Source: Epichloe hybrida
Taxonomy: Eukaryota; Ascomycota; Sordariomycetes; Hypocreales; Clavicipitaceae
Direction: 5' to 3'
Length of the DNA stretch: 34,751 nt
Assembly: GCA_019022495.1 (NCBI GenBank)
Contig: JAFEKR010000125.1
Location: 1-34,751, forward strand
Both the position numbers and the translations under genes were made by a program. A model generated the notes under the pieces. That model ran no database searches, was not told the origin of the DNA, and saw only the letters and a list, made by a program, of their open reading frames with translations. This document shows positions 11,164 to 20,995 of the stretch, piece after piece. Positions within the stretch are counted from its first letter, which is position 1. Every line of letters begins with the position of its first letter.

Positions 11164-11572
11164 CTAAGCATTCGCATTCCCATTTCGAAGTTGGACCAAG
11201 CCGAAAGTAGATTGCCATTTTGATTAGGAAGGCGCAGCTGGCAGCCCCTAATGCAGACTTACGGAGAAAACCCCCTACACACCGACACTGACACCTTTGC
11301 AACGAGGCCGACAAGGTATAGTAATCTTGCCAAGTATTTCTCGCTTTATTTCACTTTATTTTCACTTTGCCTCTTTCTTCCTTCTCCTTCCTAGAGACCT
11401 ACTCAGGTCCCATACTCTCATCATCTCATCATGGCCTGCTCCTAGATCCTGCATTCCTTCTTCTCCATCAACACTTCTTTTCCCTTCCTTGCGCCTCTCC
11501 GTCCGCTTCTTCGGACTGTCCAGCAGCATCCTGAACCTAAACAATACTCGCACTGTTCCAACCCGAATAAAG

Positions 11573-12991
11573 ATGGCCGACGATGGACCAGAAACATCGG
11601 CTTTTGAGCCGTCCAAGGGCGCATTCCACCCAACCGTGCACGGTGACGAGAAAAGGCATCGAACATCGGGACAGTCTCCCACTTCTCCAAGATTCCCACC
11701 CGCTCCCCTCCCGTTTCAACGCCGCACCTCTCTCGAGATCGACGACTACTTTACCGGCCCACGTGATATTACCAAGCACTCGAAATGGCCGCTCTTCCTC
11801 CAGATGCACGGCAGCATCTTGCCCAAGATGGTTCTGCCCTTGATTTTCGTCGGCATGTGGTCAACTGCAATCATGGTGATCCATGTCAAAGTGTCACCTG
11901 TTGCAGTCGACTCGGTGCTCCTAACGGTTCTTGGTTTCGTGGTTGGTTTGGGTCTTTCCTTCAGGAACTCGACTGCCTACGAGCGATACGCCGAAGGTCG
12001 GAAATACTGGGCTATGCTCGTGCTTTCATCGCAGGTCCTCGGTCGTGTCTTTTGGATCCATGGATTAGACCGAAGCGATGTGGATCCTCGAGAGTCGGTG
12101 TTGAAGAAGCTTAGCTCCATGAACCTGCTTGTTGCTTTTGCCGTCTCGCTCAAACACTCTCTTCGATTTGAGCCCTACACGGCCTACCCGGATCTACAGA
12201 ACCTGGTCGGCCATTTGAATACATTTGCCAAGGAGGCCACCGAGGTGGACGCCGCGTCGTTTAATAAACCAAGGAAGAATTTCTTCAAAGGGGTGGGGGA
12301 ATATCTGGGTGTCTCTTTTGCTGCCAGTAATCCTCGCAAGACACTCAAGAAGGCATCCCGTCCTCTCGGCAATCTTCCATTGGAGATTCTGAACCACATC
12401 GCGGTTACCATAGACTACATGATCAGGAATGACCAGCTCAAAGTCCCCATGCAGCAAACCTTGGCCTACAACAACCTGAGCGCTCTGAACGATGTCATGA
12501 CAGGCTGCGAGCGAGTGCTGAATACACCTCTTCCCATTGCATACACAATCTCCATCAGCCAAATTACTTGGGTGTATGTTGTGTTGCTTCCCTTCCAATT
12601 GGTTGGCAAGCTAGCGTGGATCTCGGTCCCTGCCACAATCGCAGCGGCTTACATTATTCTGGGGCTGCTGTTCATCGGCCGAGAGATTGAGAACCCTTTT
12701 GGACAAGATGTCAATGATTTGCCGCTGGACGGCTACTGTGAGCAGATTGCTGCAGAGTTGGATATTATCGCTTCTCACGACATGGAGAACCCGTATGGAT
12801 TCTTTACCAATAGCAACAACATGCCGCTCTACCCAGTCAGCACGGCTTCTGCAGGTGTTTGGATGCAGAAAAGTGAGGAAAAACTTCGAGAAGCCATCAG
12901 GACCAAGCCGAACAAAACCTTTGAATGGCGGACGAATCGCTTGGAGCAAAACAAGATCCAAACTACCCAGACAGGCGACCACAACGTTTGA
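11573..12991 (+). CDS. Bestrophin/UPF0187-family anion channel
   Basis: Single-exon gene of 472 aa. The family forms pentameric anion (chloride) channels in membranes; fungal members are poorly characterised. Family marks are the two N-terminal helices (about residues 83-104 and 112-130), the motif FRNSTAYERYAEGRKYW at about 130-146, and helices at about 322-345 and 350-368 followed by the bestrophin signature IENPFGQDVNDLPL at about 372-385. A Pro/Ser-rich cytosolic stretch covers residues 1-60. I chose the ATG at 11573 (context AATAAAGATGGCC) over the in-frame ATG at 11297 because the 276 nt between are pyrimidine-rich and encode nothing like the family. It converges on the small secreted protein gene. 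Confidence 0.9.
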   Translation: MADDGPETSAFEPSKGAFHPTVHGDEKRHRTSGQSPTSPRFPPAPLPFQRRTSLEIDDYFTGPRDITKHSKWPLFLQMHGSILPKMVLPLIFVGMWSTAIMVIHVKVSPVAVDSVLLTVLGFVVGLGLSFRNSTAYERYAEGRKYWAMLVLSSQVLGRVFWIHGLDRSDVDPRESVLKKLSSMNLLVAFAVSLKHSLRFEPYTAYPDLQNLVGHLNTFAKEATEVDAASFNKPRKNFFKGVGEYLGVSFAASNPRKTLKKASRPLGNLPLEILNHIAVTIDYMIRNDQLKVPMQQTLAYNNLSALNDVMTGCERVLNTPLPIAYTISISQITWVYVVLLPFQLVGKLAWISVPATIAAAYIILGLLFIGREIENPFGQDVNDLPLDGYCEQIAAELDIIASHDMENPYGFFTNSNNMPLYPVSTASAGVWMQKSEEKLREAIRTKPNKTFEWRTNRLEQNKIQTTQTGDHNV

Positions 12992-13734
12992 GTCTGAGTC
13001 GCACTACACTGTCGACGTCTAGCAGAGCGTGAGAGGGGGAGAAGAAGAAGAAGAAGAAGAAGAAGGAGAAGAAGAAAAGGACAAGAAAAGGACAAGAAAC
13101 ATGCCGAAAACAGGCGAATGCTTTGAAAGATATCTCCTGTATCTATTTTGTCTTTTGGTTGAATTTTTCGAGATTGCATCGTGGGACTAGCAAATGGAAA
13201 AGACAGCAATTAATTTACGGACCAGGTGCCGTTACGGAGTTGAAACATGTAGACGAAATATCAACACATAAAGGTTCGGACGCGCAGCGAAAATGTATAG
13301 ATGAAATCTCTCGTGCTTCTTTTGGCCCGTTGAGAAGTGTTTCGTGTTGGGAGATGTACAAAAAGAGTAGACGACCGTCCGCCGTAGTCTATTTATCGCC
13401 GCGCAACCACCGGAGGCAGATGGACAGCGCCATGGCTATCGGGATGAGAATGACCTACGGATTAGACGAGGGGTGGCCCCAAACAATTCGATGTCGGACG
13501 CCAATGGCATAGACTGCCGTGGCTAGGGCTGGGACGATGGATCGAATTGCACCGGTAATCCGTACATTGTCAGAGCAATCGCGTTGAGGGTTGAGGGTTG
13601 AGGATTCCCAAAAGATGGGAATGCCAGCTGAGGACAGGTAAAGGAAGGCCATGCATGGATAACTCCCGTGCACGTGAGATGAAGTTGTGCGACAGTTCGA
13701 GGTCAGTTGTTGTGAATAATCATGATAATAATAA

Positions 13735-13743
13735 TACGGAGTA
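13735..13743 (+). repeat. Dispersed 9-mer TACGGAGTA (copy 4)
   Basis: Exact copy in the spacer between the bestrophin and small secreted protein genes. A one-mismatch relative, TACGGAGTT, lies at 13232. Confidence 0.8.
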
Positions 13744-13850
13744 GAAAGGGAGGGGGTTTCTGTGGAGTCACGTCGTGGACGCGAGATGCTCGTCGGGCTG
13801 CCTGCCTGGTTCATCCTAACAAGCCGCACCAAGGAAAGCAGACACTTTAT

Positions 13851-14075
13851 ATATTTGCAATTCGCTTATGACTGTATCTTGCGCCAACGCAGGCACAAAG
13901 TTTATCGCAAACTTTGCTCTAACCTTATAGCCCCCCGTATTTGTGACCTTGGAGCTTGTACCTATTGATTTTTTTAAAAAAAAAAAATCGCGTTATTAGT
14001 TATAGCCAGTGCATCGATGCACTGGCTATAACCAATGACGCAAAAAAAATTCAAAAATCAATATTTGCAATTCGC
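13851..14075. repeat. Pair of 15-bp direct repeats bounding a palindromic segment
   Basis: ATATTTGCAATTCGC occurs at 13851-13865 and again at 14061-14075, exactly 210 bp apart. The enclosed 195 bp contain a small hairpin and the large palindrome at 13999-14032. The bases just outside the repeat differ, so the match ends sharply. It resembles the footprint of an inserted element, but 15 bp is longer than most target-site duplications. Confidence 0.7.
13963..14063. repeat. Large imperfect inverted repeat with perfect 34-bp palindromic core
   Basis: The core 13999-14032 equals its own reverse complement, centred on ATCGAT. Pairing continues to 13990-14041 with two mismatches, and the outer ends TATTGATTTTT (13963) and AAAAATCAATA (ending 14063) are also complementary. 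The whole could fold as one hairpin of about 100 bp with A/T-tract bulges. It contains no coding sequence. It looks like a MITE-like or foldback relic. Confidence 0.75.
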
Positions 14076-14127
14076 AACCATTTGTTTCACCGAAAGGACT
14101 GTTTTGACACCTCCCTCCCCCTTTTGC

Positions 14128-14494
14128 TCACTTCGCGCAGTACCTCCACCCCTTATGAGGATCTGATACTCCACACTCTGTCTGACCGTTCATGTCTTGC
14201 GCAGTCTCAAGTACATGTCTGGGCGCGTAATAAAATTTAGTTTTCTCAGCCTTGCACTAGAGCGCAGTTAGTATCAAAGGGGGAATAATATGTATGCGTC
14301 GCGGTCAATCTTACGCAGTAGGTATGAAGCTGCTGGTCTTCGCAAGCTCTATTGCCGTCGATTCCTCCGTTGCAAAACAAATTAGCGGGTGCCGGCGGCT
14401 TCGGATTTATTGGTTGTGAAAGCTGGCGGGACTCGGGGCGGCGACCGTCATGCGCCAGGGCCGCCGGGATCGAGAGAAGAAAGAGGAGCTTCAT
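14128..14494 (-). CDS. Small secreted cysteine-rich protein
   Basis: Two exons, 14494-14315 and 14256-14128, flank a 58-nt intron (donor GTAAGA, branch TACTAAC, acceptor TAG) and give 102 aa. Residues 1-14 (MKLLFLLSIPAALA) are a clear signal peptide. The mature part has six cysteines, C41, C51, C60, C61, C88 and C100, in a C-C-CC-C-C order. The CC pair is made exactly at the exon junction, and the stop follows the last Cys by two residues, which supports the splice. There is no membrane helix or GPI signal. I do not recognise a family; size, secretion and paired cysteines fit a candidate effector or antimicrobial-type protein. It lies in an AT-rich island with a palindromic element on its 3' side and a (GGATT)4 repeat in its promoter. 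Confidence 0.7.
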
Positions 14495-15290
14495 TTCGGC
14501 CGTCTGGTGATATTACGGATCGGATTGGATTGGATTGGATTCGCAGGTCGGAAGGATGAGTTTGTCTTCTTATGCAGTGAATACTAGTTTCCTTTCTTTC
14601 TTTTTCCTTCTTTTTTTAAAAAAAAACCCCCCGGTTAAATGTGCTGGGTAATAGTAGCTGCGATAAGTATTGCCCCCCCCCCCCCTGAATTATTTTACAA
14701 ATCTACATGCCCTAGTTTTTCGTTCCTCTCTAACAGCTATAATTAGCCACAAGTAATCTATTATTAGAGAGCTCCAAGGAAAACGCATAGGGTATTTAGC
14801 GCTACTAAAAGATACATCATTTTTCTATATAAATCGTTTGCAATTTACGGTACCTATTAATCCTAGCCCCTGTCTCCTTCATTTCCTAGCTGATATCTAA
14901 TTCGCTTAATTCCCCTTGTCTTGTTTAACCGGGCGGCATCGTCGGCAGCGGCCCTGATAATTGACCTGACGGTTAATCTAGCTGACGGATCAGGGGGGGT
15001 CATACGGGATGAAGGGTCGTAATTGAAGCCACGCGAAGGAATTGGTATCATGCTTGTTCCGACATATTCACATGCGCGAAATAACCAGAAATAACTCATC
15101 TTATTAGCCAGTTCATAATCCGTACTCCGTATTACCAAAATAGAAAAGAAGCCCCTTGAAACTGCACTGTCATTAAAAAAAGGATCATCATCAATCATGT
15201 CATCCCTGGATCCCCCGGATCCCCCAAAGTCCTTGCCCACTGGCCTCGCCCTCGCCCTCAACTGCCTCACTAGATCAGTAGTGGAGGAAT
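14495..15290. other. AT-rich gene-free island
   Basis: Holds the promoter of the secreted protein gene, with four GGATT units at about 14522-14541, then T-rich/A-rich and C13 homopolymers (14609-14687). The sequence at 14640-14860 is conspicuously rich in TA dinucleotides. No gene is supportable; the open frame at 14863-15396 is a shadow over the last exon of the next gene. TA-rich sequence of this kind is what old RIP-mutated repeats look like, but I cannot identify a parent element. Confidence 0.5.
15123..15131 (-). repeat. Dispersed 9-mer TACGGAGTA (copy 5, inverted)
   Basis: Reads TACTCCGTA on the plus strand. It sits just after an ATAATCCG element, in the spacer downstream of the Ser/Thr-rich protein gene. 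Confidence 0.8.
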
Positions 15291-16108
15291 TTATTTCTCC
15301 TCTTTCATCTTCTTGTTCAGATGTTTCTTGCGTTTCCGGTATTTGTAGATGAATATGCCTGTCACGACGACCACCGATAACCCGACTATTATGCATGCTT
15401 GTTAGTCGACCTTTTTATTTTTATTTTTACGTTTTTTTTTTTTTGTGGCTGACGGATGCTCGGAAAGAGTCCTCTGCCCTTGCCCCAGGGAACAGGGGGA
15501 TCGTCACTCATACCTAATGAGCCGAAGATAATGGATACCATGGTGATGCGCCCTGAATCCTTTGCCGATCGGCCCACTGTGTCGGCCTCGGCCCTCCCCT
15601 GTCCCTCCCTCTGGGGAAACGGTTCTGTGCTCGACCTTGACGACGACGACGACGACGACGACGACGGCGTGGCGGTCCGACTGGCAAGGTCGAGAGGCGA
15701 TGAGATTGAGAGTGATGGGGAGGTTGAAGGAGAGGTGGTGCTTGTTGACGCGGATGAGGGAGACACTAATGATGGAGTCGCAGATGCTGTCCTCAGAGCT
15801 GCTGTCTCTGTCGAGGTAGGCGGCGGTACGTTGGGTGAGGACGCAGACGCGGACACAGATGCAGAAGGGACCGTTGACGAGCTTCTCGACGTCGACGTCG
15901 ATGATGCGCCCGGCGCACCCCCCGTGGCATCACCAGGAATAGCGTGCGTCAACGTGATAACCACCGGGGCTCTTTTCAACTCGTTGCCATGATACGGACC
16001 AGCCGTCTCCTTGATCCCTCCACCGGGAGAGTCGTCACCGACAAGAGACTCGAACCATTTCTGGGCTCTTTCCCGACTCTTCGTCGGCATGGCCCGCGAA
16101 AGCCTCAT
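15291..16108 (-). CDS. Ser/Thr-rich (mucin-like) protein with one C-terminal membrane helix
   Basis: Exon 1 (16108-15514) and exon 2 (15385-15291) flank a 128-nt intron (donor GTATGA, branch CTAAC, acceptor TAG) and give 229 aa. Residues about 65-165 are mostly Ser, Thr, Ala and Pro, with a run of nine serines from a GAC/GTC trinucleotide repeat. The splice creates a clean helix (SIIFGSLVGLSVVVVTGIFI) followed by a strongly basic tail (YKYRKRKKHLNKK) and a stop. Either exon alone misses this. The layout is that of a heavily O-glycosylated outer segment, one helix and a short cytosolic tail, as in fungal wall-stress-type proteins. No signal peptide is visible at the ATG used (16108; 16090 is an alternative), so an upstream exon may be missing. 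No family recognised. Confidence 0.6.
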
Positions 16109-16878
16109 TCTCGTTCAATCAACCTTGGTGTGTATGCAAGTTGGAAGACCGACGTCTCTTCAAACAGCAGCAGCAGTACGGATCCGTATATACAGCGCAT
16201 TCTCGAAAACAAACCCCGAGGCAACACAGCTCGCGCTCATCTGGAAGGTAACGATTGAAACCCCTTTGCATTCATGTTGAAGGAGAGTGGACAATGTGAA
16301 ACGTTTGTGAAGCAGACTGCGTAAAATGGGGGGGGGGGGTTCGCGCGACGCCGCTGATGAGGGGTCTGGCATTTATCACGCGTCTTCTATTGTGAAAAGC
16401 TTCCCTTGTTTCCTTGTCTCTTTTGTTGTATTAGCCACTGCTTTTATTATTTCCACTTGCCACGCCACGACTTTTTCCATTGAGAGCTCGACAATCCTCA
16501 GGCATCAAAGGAAGCTTCAGGCATAAAGCAATCTAACACATATGTACGAATCATGTACACATGTAGGACATTTTATGCCTAAAGTTTAAGGCCACAAATC
16601 AACGGCCGCATACGGCAATTAGCGGGTCGACCAGACGCAACCAGGCAGGCGGCCGTTTCCTCCTCAGCCTTCTCCCCAGCCTCCTTCCCAGCCTCCTTCC
16701 CCAGCCTCCTTCCCCAGCCTCCCCCCCCAGCCACCTCCCAACAGCTTTTCGCAAGAAAAATCCCCCCCGGCGCAACCAAGTTGCCAAAACAAATACCAAC
16801 CAACCCGGTACGGATTACTGCGCCGCCAACAAAAGAAGCTCAAATTGACATCATCCACAAGCTCAATCCCCTCCCACG
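16109..16878. other. Divergent spacer before the BTB gene
   Basis: No supportable gene. It has a G10 run near 16327 and a degenerate pyrimidine minisatellite near 16665-16738 (listed separately). The last 140 bp should be the BTB gene leader. Confidence 0.5.
16665..16738. repeat. Degenerate pyrimidine minisatellite (AGCCTCCTTCCCC-like)
   Basis: About five tandem copies of a 12-14-bp unit, best seen as AGCCTCCTTCCCC, with a poly-C expansion in one copy. It lies 140-215 bp upstream of the BTB gene start, so it may form the pyrimidine-rich core promoter or leader common in filamentous fungi. Confidence 0.7.
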
Positions 16879-17947
16879 ATGCCCACCGACGAGAATGACA
16901 CGGTCCCCGACGATGCCCCTGCGCATCAAGGCGCCACGGGCGATGTCGAGATGACGACCGAGGACGCAGACGTCAGTCGCGCTCCCGAAGCCGACGAGAC
17001 GACGGCCAAAGACAAAGATGGCCAAGTGGCGGGACCGGAGCCGAAGCGCATCACGTTCATGTCGTATCTTGGCTCGCCGGTGGTGACGCTCGTGGTCGGG
17101 CAGGACGAAACGCAGTGTCTGTTGACAGCGCATCAGGGCCTGCTGGAGAAGAGCCCGTATTTCGCCGACATATGTCGCCAATTCGTAGACGATGGGAGCG
17201 TGCGTACATGTCCATCTCCGCCGAGGAACCAAAAAAAAAAAGAGAGAATCCCGGCACGAGTCTTGTATCCACCGCCAGAGTAGCTAACATGCATTTATTC
17301 TGTCGTCTCGTCTCTGTAGCCACGCCAGATCGAGCTACTCACCGAGGACGCCACAGCAGTAGGCTCATTCCTCGAATACCTCTACACAAACGAATACTTC
17401 CCCCGCAAGATCGCCGGCCAGCGGGTCCTCGAGAAAGACCCCGAAATGCCCGCCATCGACGACACGGGTGTTCATCTCCTCCGCCACGCGCGCGTCTATA
17501 CTCTCGCAGAGAGGTACGGCGTCCCCGAGCTCAAGAAGCTGTCCTCTTCCAAGATTCACTGCATCGACTCCACGGCCAAGGGAGAGATTGAGTACGCAAG
17601 ATACGTCTACGCGCATACCACGAATGACGACACCAAGGTTCGCGCGCCGATCGCGAGCTTCTGGGCCACGAGGTCGCACACCTTGCGGTCGGAGGCCGAG
17701 GACGAGTTCAAGAGCTTGTGCTTGGAATATCCTCAATTTGGTTATGACGTTTTGAGTATGTTCTTCTCCCATCGCAAGTGTTGCGCATCGTCATCCGAAG
17801 CTCGGGACTCGTCACTAATTGATTTTTGCAGCGCGCGTTTTGGACGACAAACTGAAGCGCGAGAGGAACGACAAGATGCATCCTGCTACGGGCAGTGTCC
17901 GCAAGAGAGCGCGCCATTCGAGCAGTGCTGCTGGGTCAGTTGTGTAG
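16879..17947 (+). CDS. BTB/POZ-domain protein
   Basis: Exons 16879-17199, 17320-17755 and 17832-17947 flank introns of 120 and 76 nt (donors GTGCGT and GTATGT; acceptors GTAG and TTTTTGCAG) and give 290 aa. An acidic N-terminal tail precedes the BTB fold. The fold starts near residue 60 (SPVVTLVVGQDE, then LLTAHQGLLEKSPYFADICRQF) and continues across intron 1 with EDATAVGSFLEYLYTNEYFP. The region HLLRHARVYTLAERYGVPELKKL is the usual end of a fungal BTB domain. A basic tail (SVRKRARHSSS) could be a nuclear signal. Fungal BTB proteins of this type are often adaptors for Cullin-3 ligases or transcription complexes, but nothing here shows a partner. The role stays open. Confidence 0.82.
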
Positions 17948-19168
17948 AGGCTGCGACTGGGTACTATTTGCGGGCTGGGGGACGCCGGTTCTTGTACACA
18001 GTGAACCAGCAGCACTTTGGGAATTCGTGTCTTGGGGGACGATTTTGGACGTCTTTTTCTTCCTGTATGCTCCTTGATGCTCCAGAATCATGGGAAACGA
18101 CATGTACACGGTTATCTTGCGTAATCGGGACCGTTCTAGTAGATGCGCATGCGCATGCGCATGGCTCTGGAAGCCCATGGTAGAGACGAATTCAAAACGG
18201 CTTGGGTGCATTTCGTGCATTTGGTGATTGTGAGCGGCATGTTCGCCATTGCAGAGAGCAGACTGGGCGTCCGATTTGGTTATGACGATTTAGTTCTGCG
18301 CCATGATGGAGTCAACTCACCACGTTCGTTCATGGCGGACTTACTGGACTGATTCCATGAAGAGTTCTGAACACCTCAAACGACCAGCCGAAGATGATCC
18401 CGACAAGACATGGCGAGGTGTCGCTAGGTTGAGTTGGGCGGTTCACGGATTGGGAAGAAGACAAAATTGGACCCAGCTCTCTCGGCAAGAAAGGCGGCAC
18501 GGGTGCCAGCGTCATCAATCAGCCAGCCAGGAAGCAAAAAGCCAACAAGCCTCGGTTGAATTTGATGTAGTGTGCTCCGTGCCGTAACAATCGTCACAGT
18601 ATTTTTATTCACTCAATAATACGTGCGGCATGGGCCAGCTTTGTGTCGAGATTTTTCTCCGCAGCCGAGACGAAGTCATGCCCCCGGCCATGGCGAATGC
18701 AAAATGAGAGGACTCGAGCACCGATTCGGGTGATTTCTGAGTCTTTGGTCCAAACTCTTGGTTGAGTCGGCACCTCTTGCCGAATGGCTTGGCCATTGCG
18801 TTGGCTAAAAGTGGGCCGGCTGCCGACTATCCGCCTTGCCCTGATGCCCAGATGTGCCGGTTTAGCCGATCGAGACGCCTGGTCTCAAACATTGTCTCAA
18901 CAATCAATCCCCTTTGGAGTCGACTGTGTCCTTGCTCGATTCTGAAAATGATGCTCTGTTCTTCTTAACGCCTCAACTTCCTGCTTACTGCTCCAGAGCC
19001 TTTGAATGCGGTGCCTCGCATGAGCATTTTCCACCATCAGCCAACGAAATCCTCGACTCTTTGCCGTCGTCGCTTTCTTCTGCAGCCTCTCCCTCCTTTC
19101 GCCAAGCAAGCCGTCGTTCGTCCAGGCCATACGAAAAGACACATATCTCACCAGCTTGAGCTTGGCCC
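17948..19168. other. Gene-free spacer
   Basis: No supportable gene. A 20-bp palindrome made of three ATGCGC units plus AT lies at 18143-18162. Between about 18900 and 19168 the sequence is probably the promoter and leader of the next gene. Confidence 0.5.
18143..18162. repeat. 20-bp palindrome (ATGCGC)3AT
   Basis: ATGCGCATGCGCATGCGCAT equals its own reverse complement and is a strict purine-pyrimidine alternation, so it could adopt Z-DNA or a cruciform. It lies about 200 bp after the BTB stop codon. Confidence 0.8.
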
Positions 19169-20449
19169 ATGTCCTCGAGCATGGTCTCGCCTTCTTCGGC
19201 GGTTGGGGAGAGGCTATCGGTAACAACGGCCATCATCGGCTTGCTGGCCGTTGGAGGCAAGATAATCGATAATTTGTGGGATCTCAGTACGACTCCAAAC
19301 AAGAGGAGCAACGCGACTTTTGCTCAAGCTCTGCAAGAGGTCAGGCAATGCCGGTCCACCATTCATGTCTTGTACAAGACTCTCTCACTGCTCGAGTCGG
19401 CCCAGCTTCCGTATCCCGAGCGCGGAACGTGGATCAAGGCCGATGACCTCATCGCGGTTCTGACGGATACTGTTCTCGCCGTGTCGGCTTTGCAAGCCAT
19501 CTGCGAGACGCTGAACCTGGGAAAGCCAGGGCTGGCGACACCGCCGCCCGACGATGCTGACCTGGAAATCGATGGCGGACTGCCTTCCAAAAAGACCATC
19601 GAGGGGCTGTGCTCGCGTATCCGATGGCACAACCTGTCCATGACCATGATGATGACGATTTTGAAATGGTATGTCCGAGATTGGATGACCAAAGAAAACA
19701 TTGACTGACTGAACGAACGAACCCTGTTGTTCAGCCCTGGCGAATCCGACGCCCAGAACAGCAAAGTGGGTCTAGACCGGCGAATGGCGAGGTTGCTGTC
19801 AGCAAACACCTTTTTGTCGAGTCGGATGCGTCAACTCGACCGTGTTTTTGGTCGTCGTGAGACTCTTCTACATTATTACAGTTCGCCAGCTCGGCACCCG
19901 CATTTCTGGTTGCTGCCGCGACTGGCGCCATATCCTGGCACAGCGGCAGCAAATCGACTCCCAGCCACGGCTCCCGCTCCCAACATTGGCAACGCGACGA
20001 CAGCCGCAGCCGCAGCCGCAGCCGAGGGCAACGCGCCCGCTGCACAATCATCATCTCCCCTGCGAGGGTATACGCTTGCAGATATTGCCGCCTTATCCAC
20101 CGTTCCCCTGCCCGTAACTACCAACGAGCTGGTGGACGGGAACCTCTTCTATACTTTTGCCTATACGCGGCGTGTAAGCGGCGATCTGAGCGAGCTGATG
20201 GCGTCTCAAGCCGGGCAGGGGACAAGTCGCAGCCTTGGAATCATCCTCGGCCGATTAACGAATACCAGCATTGATCATGGCGCCAGTTCAAGTAGCACAG
20301 GTGGTAGTAGCAGCGACAGCAACAGCAGCCCCGTGGTCGCGGGCGCGGGCGCGGGGACAGAAACTGGATCGGAAGCCAACGACGGCCATGCCAAGGCGAA
20401 GAAATGGAAAGTTCGTAGCTTCAGAGTCAAGAGACGATGGCGAGCTTAG
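19169..20449 (+). CDS. Stand-alone fungal STAND-type N-terminal (Helo-like) domain protein
   Basis: Exons 19169-19668 and 19735-20449 flank a 66-nt intron (donor GTATGT, branch CTGAC, acceptor TTCAG) and give 404 aa. The first 200 residues have the pattern of the fungal N-terminal domain found before NACHT, ankyrin or TPR modules. The hydrophobic start is SVTTAIIGLLAVGGKIIDNL. Amphipathic helices follow (FAQALQEVRQCRSTIHVLYKT), then RIRWHNLSMTMMMTILKC and a final helix RRMARLLSANTFLSSRMRQL that spans the splice. No NTPase or repeat module follows. Instead there is Ala-rich, then Ser/Gly-rich low complexity and a basic end (KKWKVRSFRVKRRWRA). Such domains can signal in fungal heterokaryon-incompatibility-like systems, where short partner genes also occur. 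That role is inference only. Confidence 0.6.
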
Positions 20450-20995
20450 CGGAGCCAGTCGTCTTGAATATCTATCATTTTCAACAGCTTCATCCTCACA
20501 AACACTGCGACGGCCGTATTTGCCACGCAAAGCACCAAGAATGCCAAAATACCAACAAGGCGTCCGAGGCCAAGACCCCTTTCTTTGTACATGTTGTGCG
20601 TTTCCGTAGGGTAGGCACCGTAAGCAGTCAGCGTCGAACTAAGTCACTTTGGCCGATGGCAAAGTTTCGCATACGTCGAACATGCTACGTTACAATACAC
20701 CATCATTACACACACCTTGCTTCACGACATGCACGAGGGACTCTCGATGAGACACCACCGACACATCTGTGAGAACCGCGGAGGCAGTAGTTTCGTTGAA
20801 TGGTCATGTACATCTGGTATATTATTACGTTGTGCGCCGTCAATACGACGACTGCTTACCGACCAAACTCTGTCTTGCGCAAGTATAAAAGTACATTTCT
20901 TTGTTTTTTTTGCCAATTCTTTTCCCGGCAGGACGAGGCTGAATTGAGGCCTCCCCTCTCATTCCATCTTCCCGCCGTCAACGTAGTGGAAGTGC
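20450..20995. other. Convergent spacer
   Basis: No supportable gene. It lies between the stops of two convergent genes and should contain their 3' untranslated regions. No notable repeat seen. Confidence 0.5.

Larger units (their letters stand above)
10245..11572. other. Divergent promoter region between med22 and the bestrophin gene
   Basis: No supportable gene. It holds three exact copies of the 9-mer TACGGAGTA (one direct, two inverted) within 500 bp, and a T/G homopolymer block near 11010-11042. The last about 250 bp are pyrimidine-rich and look like the 5' leader of the channel gene, possibly with an unspliced leader intron. Confidence 0.5.
12992..14127. other. Gene-free spacer with (GAA)n tract and AT-rich end
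   Basis: No supportable gene. A (GAA)n tract at about 13040-13064 lies just after the channel stop. One TACGGAGTA is at 13735. From about 13840 the sequence becomes AT-rich and holds the palindromic element and its flanking direct repeats (listed separately). A small hairpin, CAAAGTTT-ATCGC-AAACTTTG, sits at 13896-13916. Confidence 0.6.

Noticed and set aside
11297..11572. Upstream in-frame start for the bestrophin-like channel
   Set aside because: Pyrimidine-rich leader-like sequence; the ATG at 11573 has better context and gives the family's normal start.
14863..15396. 177-aa minus-strand frame as a separate gene
   Set aside because: Its useful part is the last exon of the Ser/Thr-rich protein in another frame; the rest has no features.
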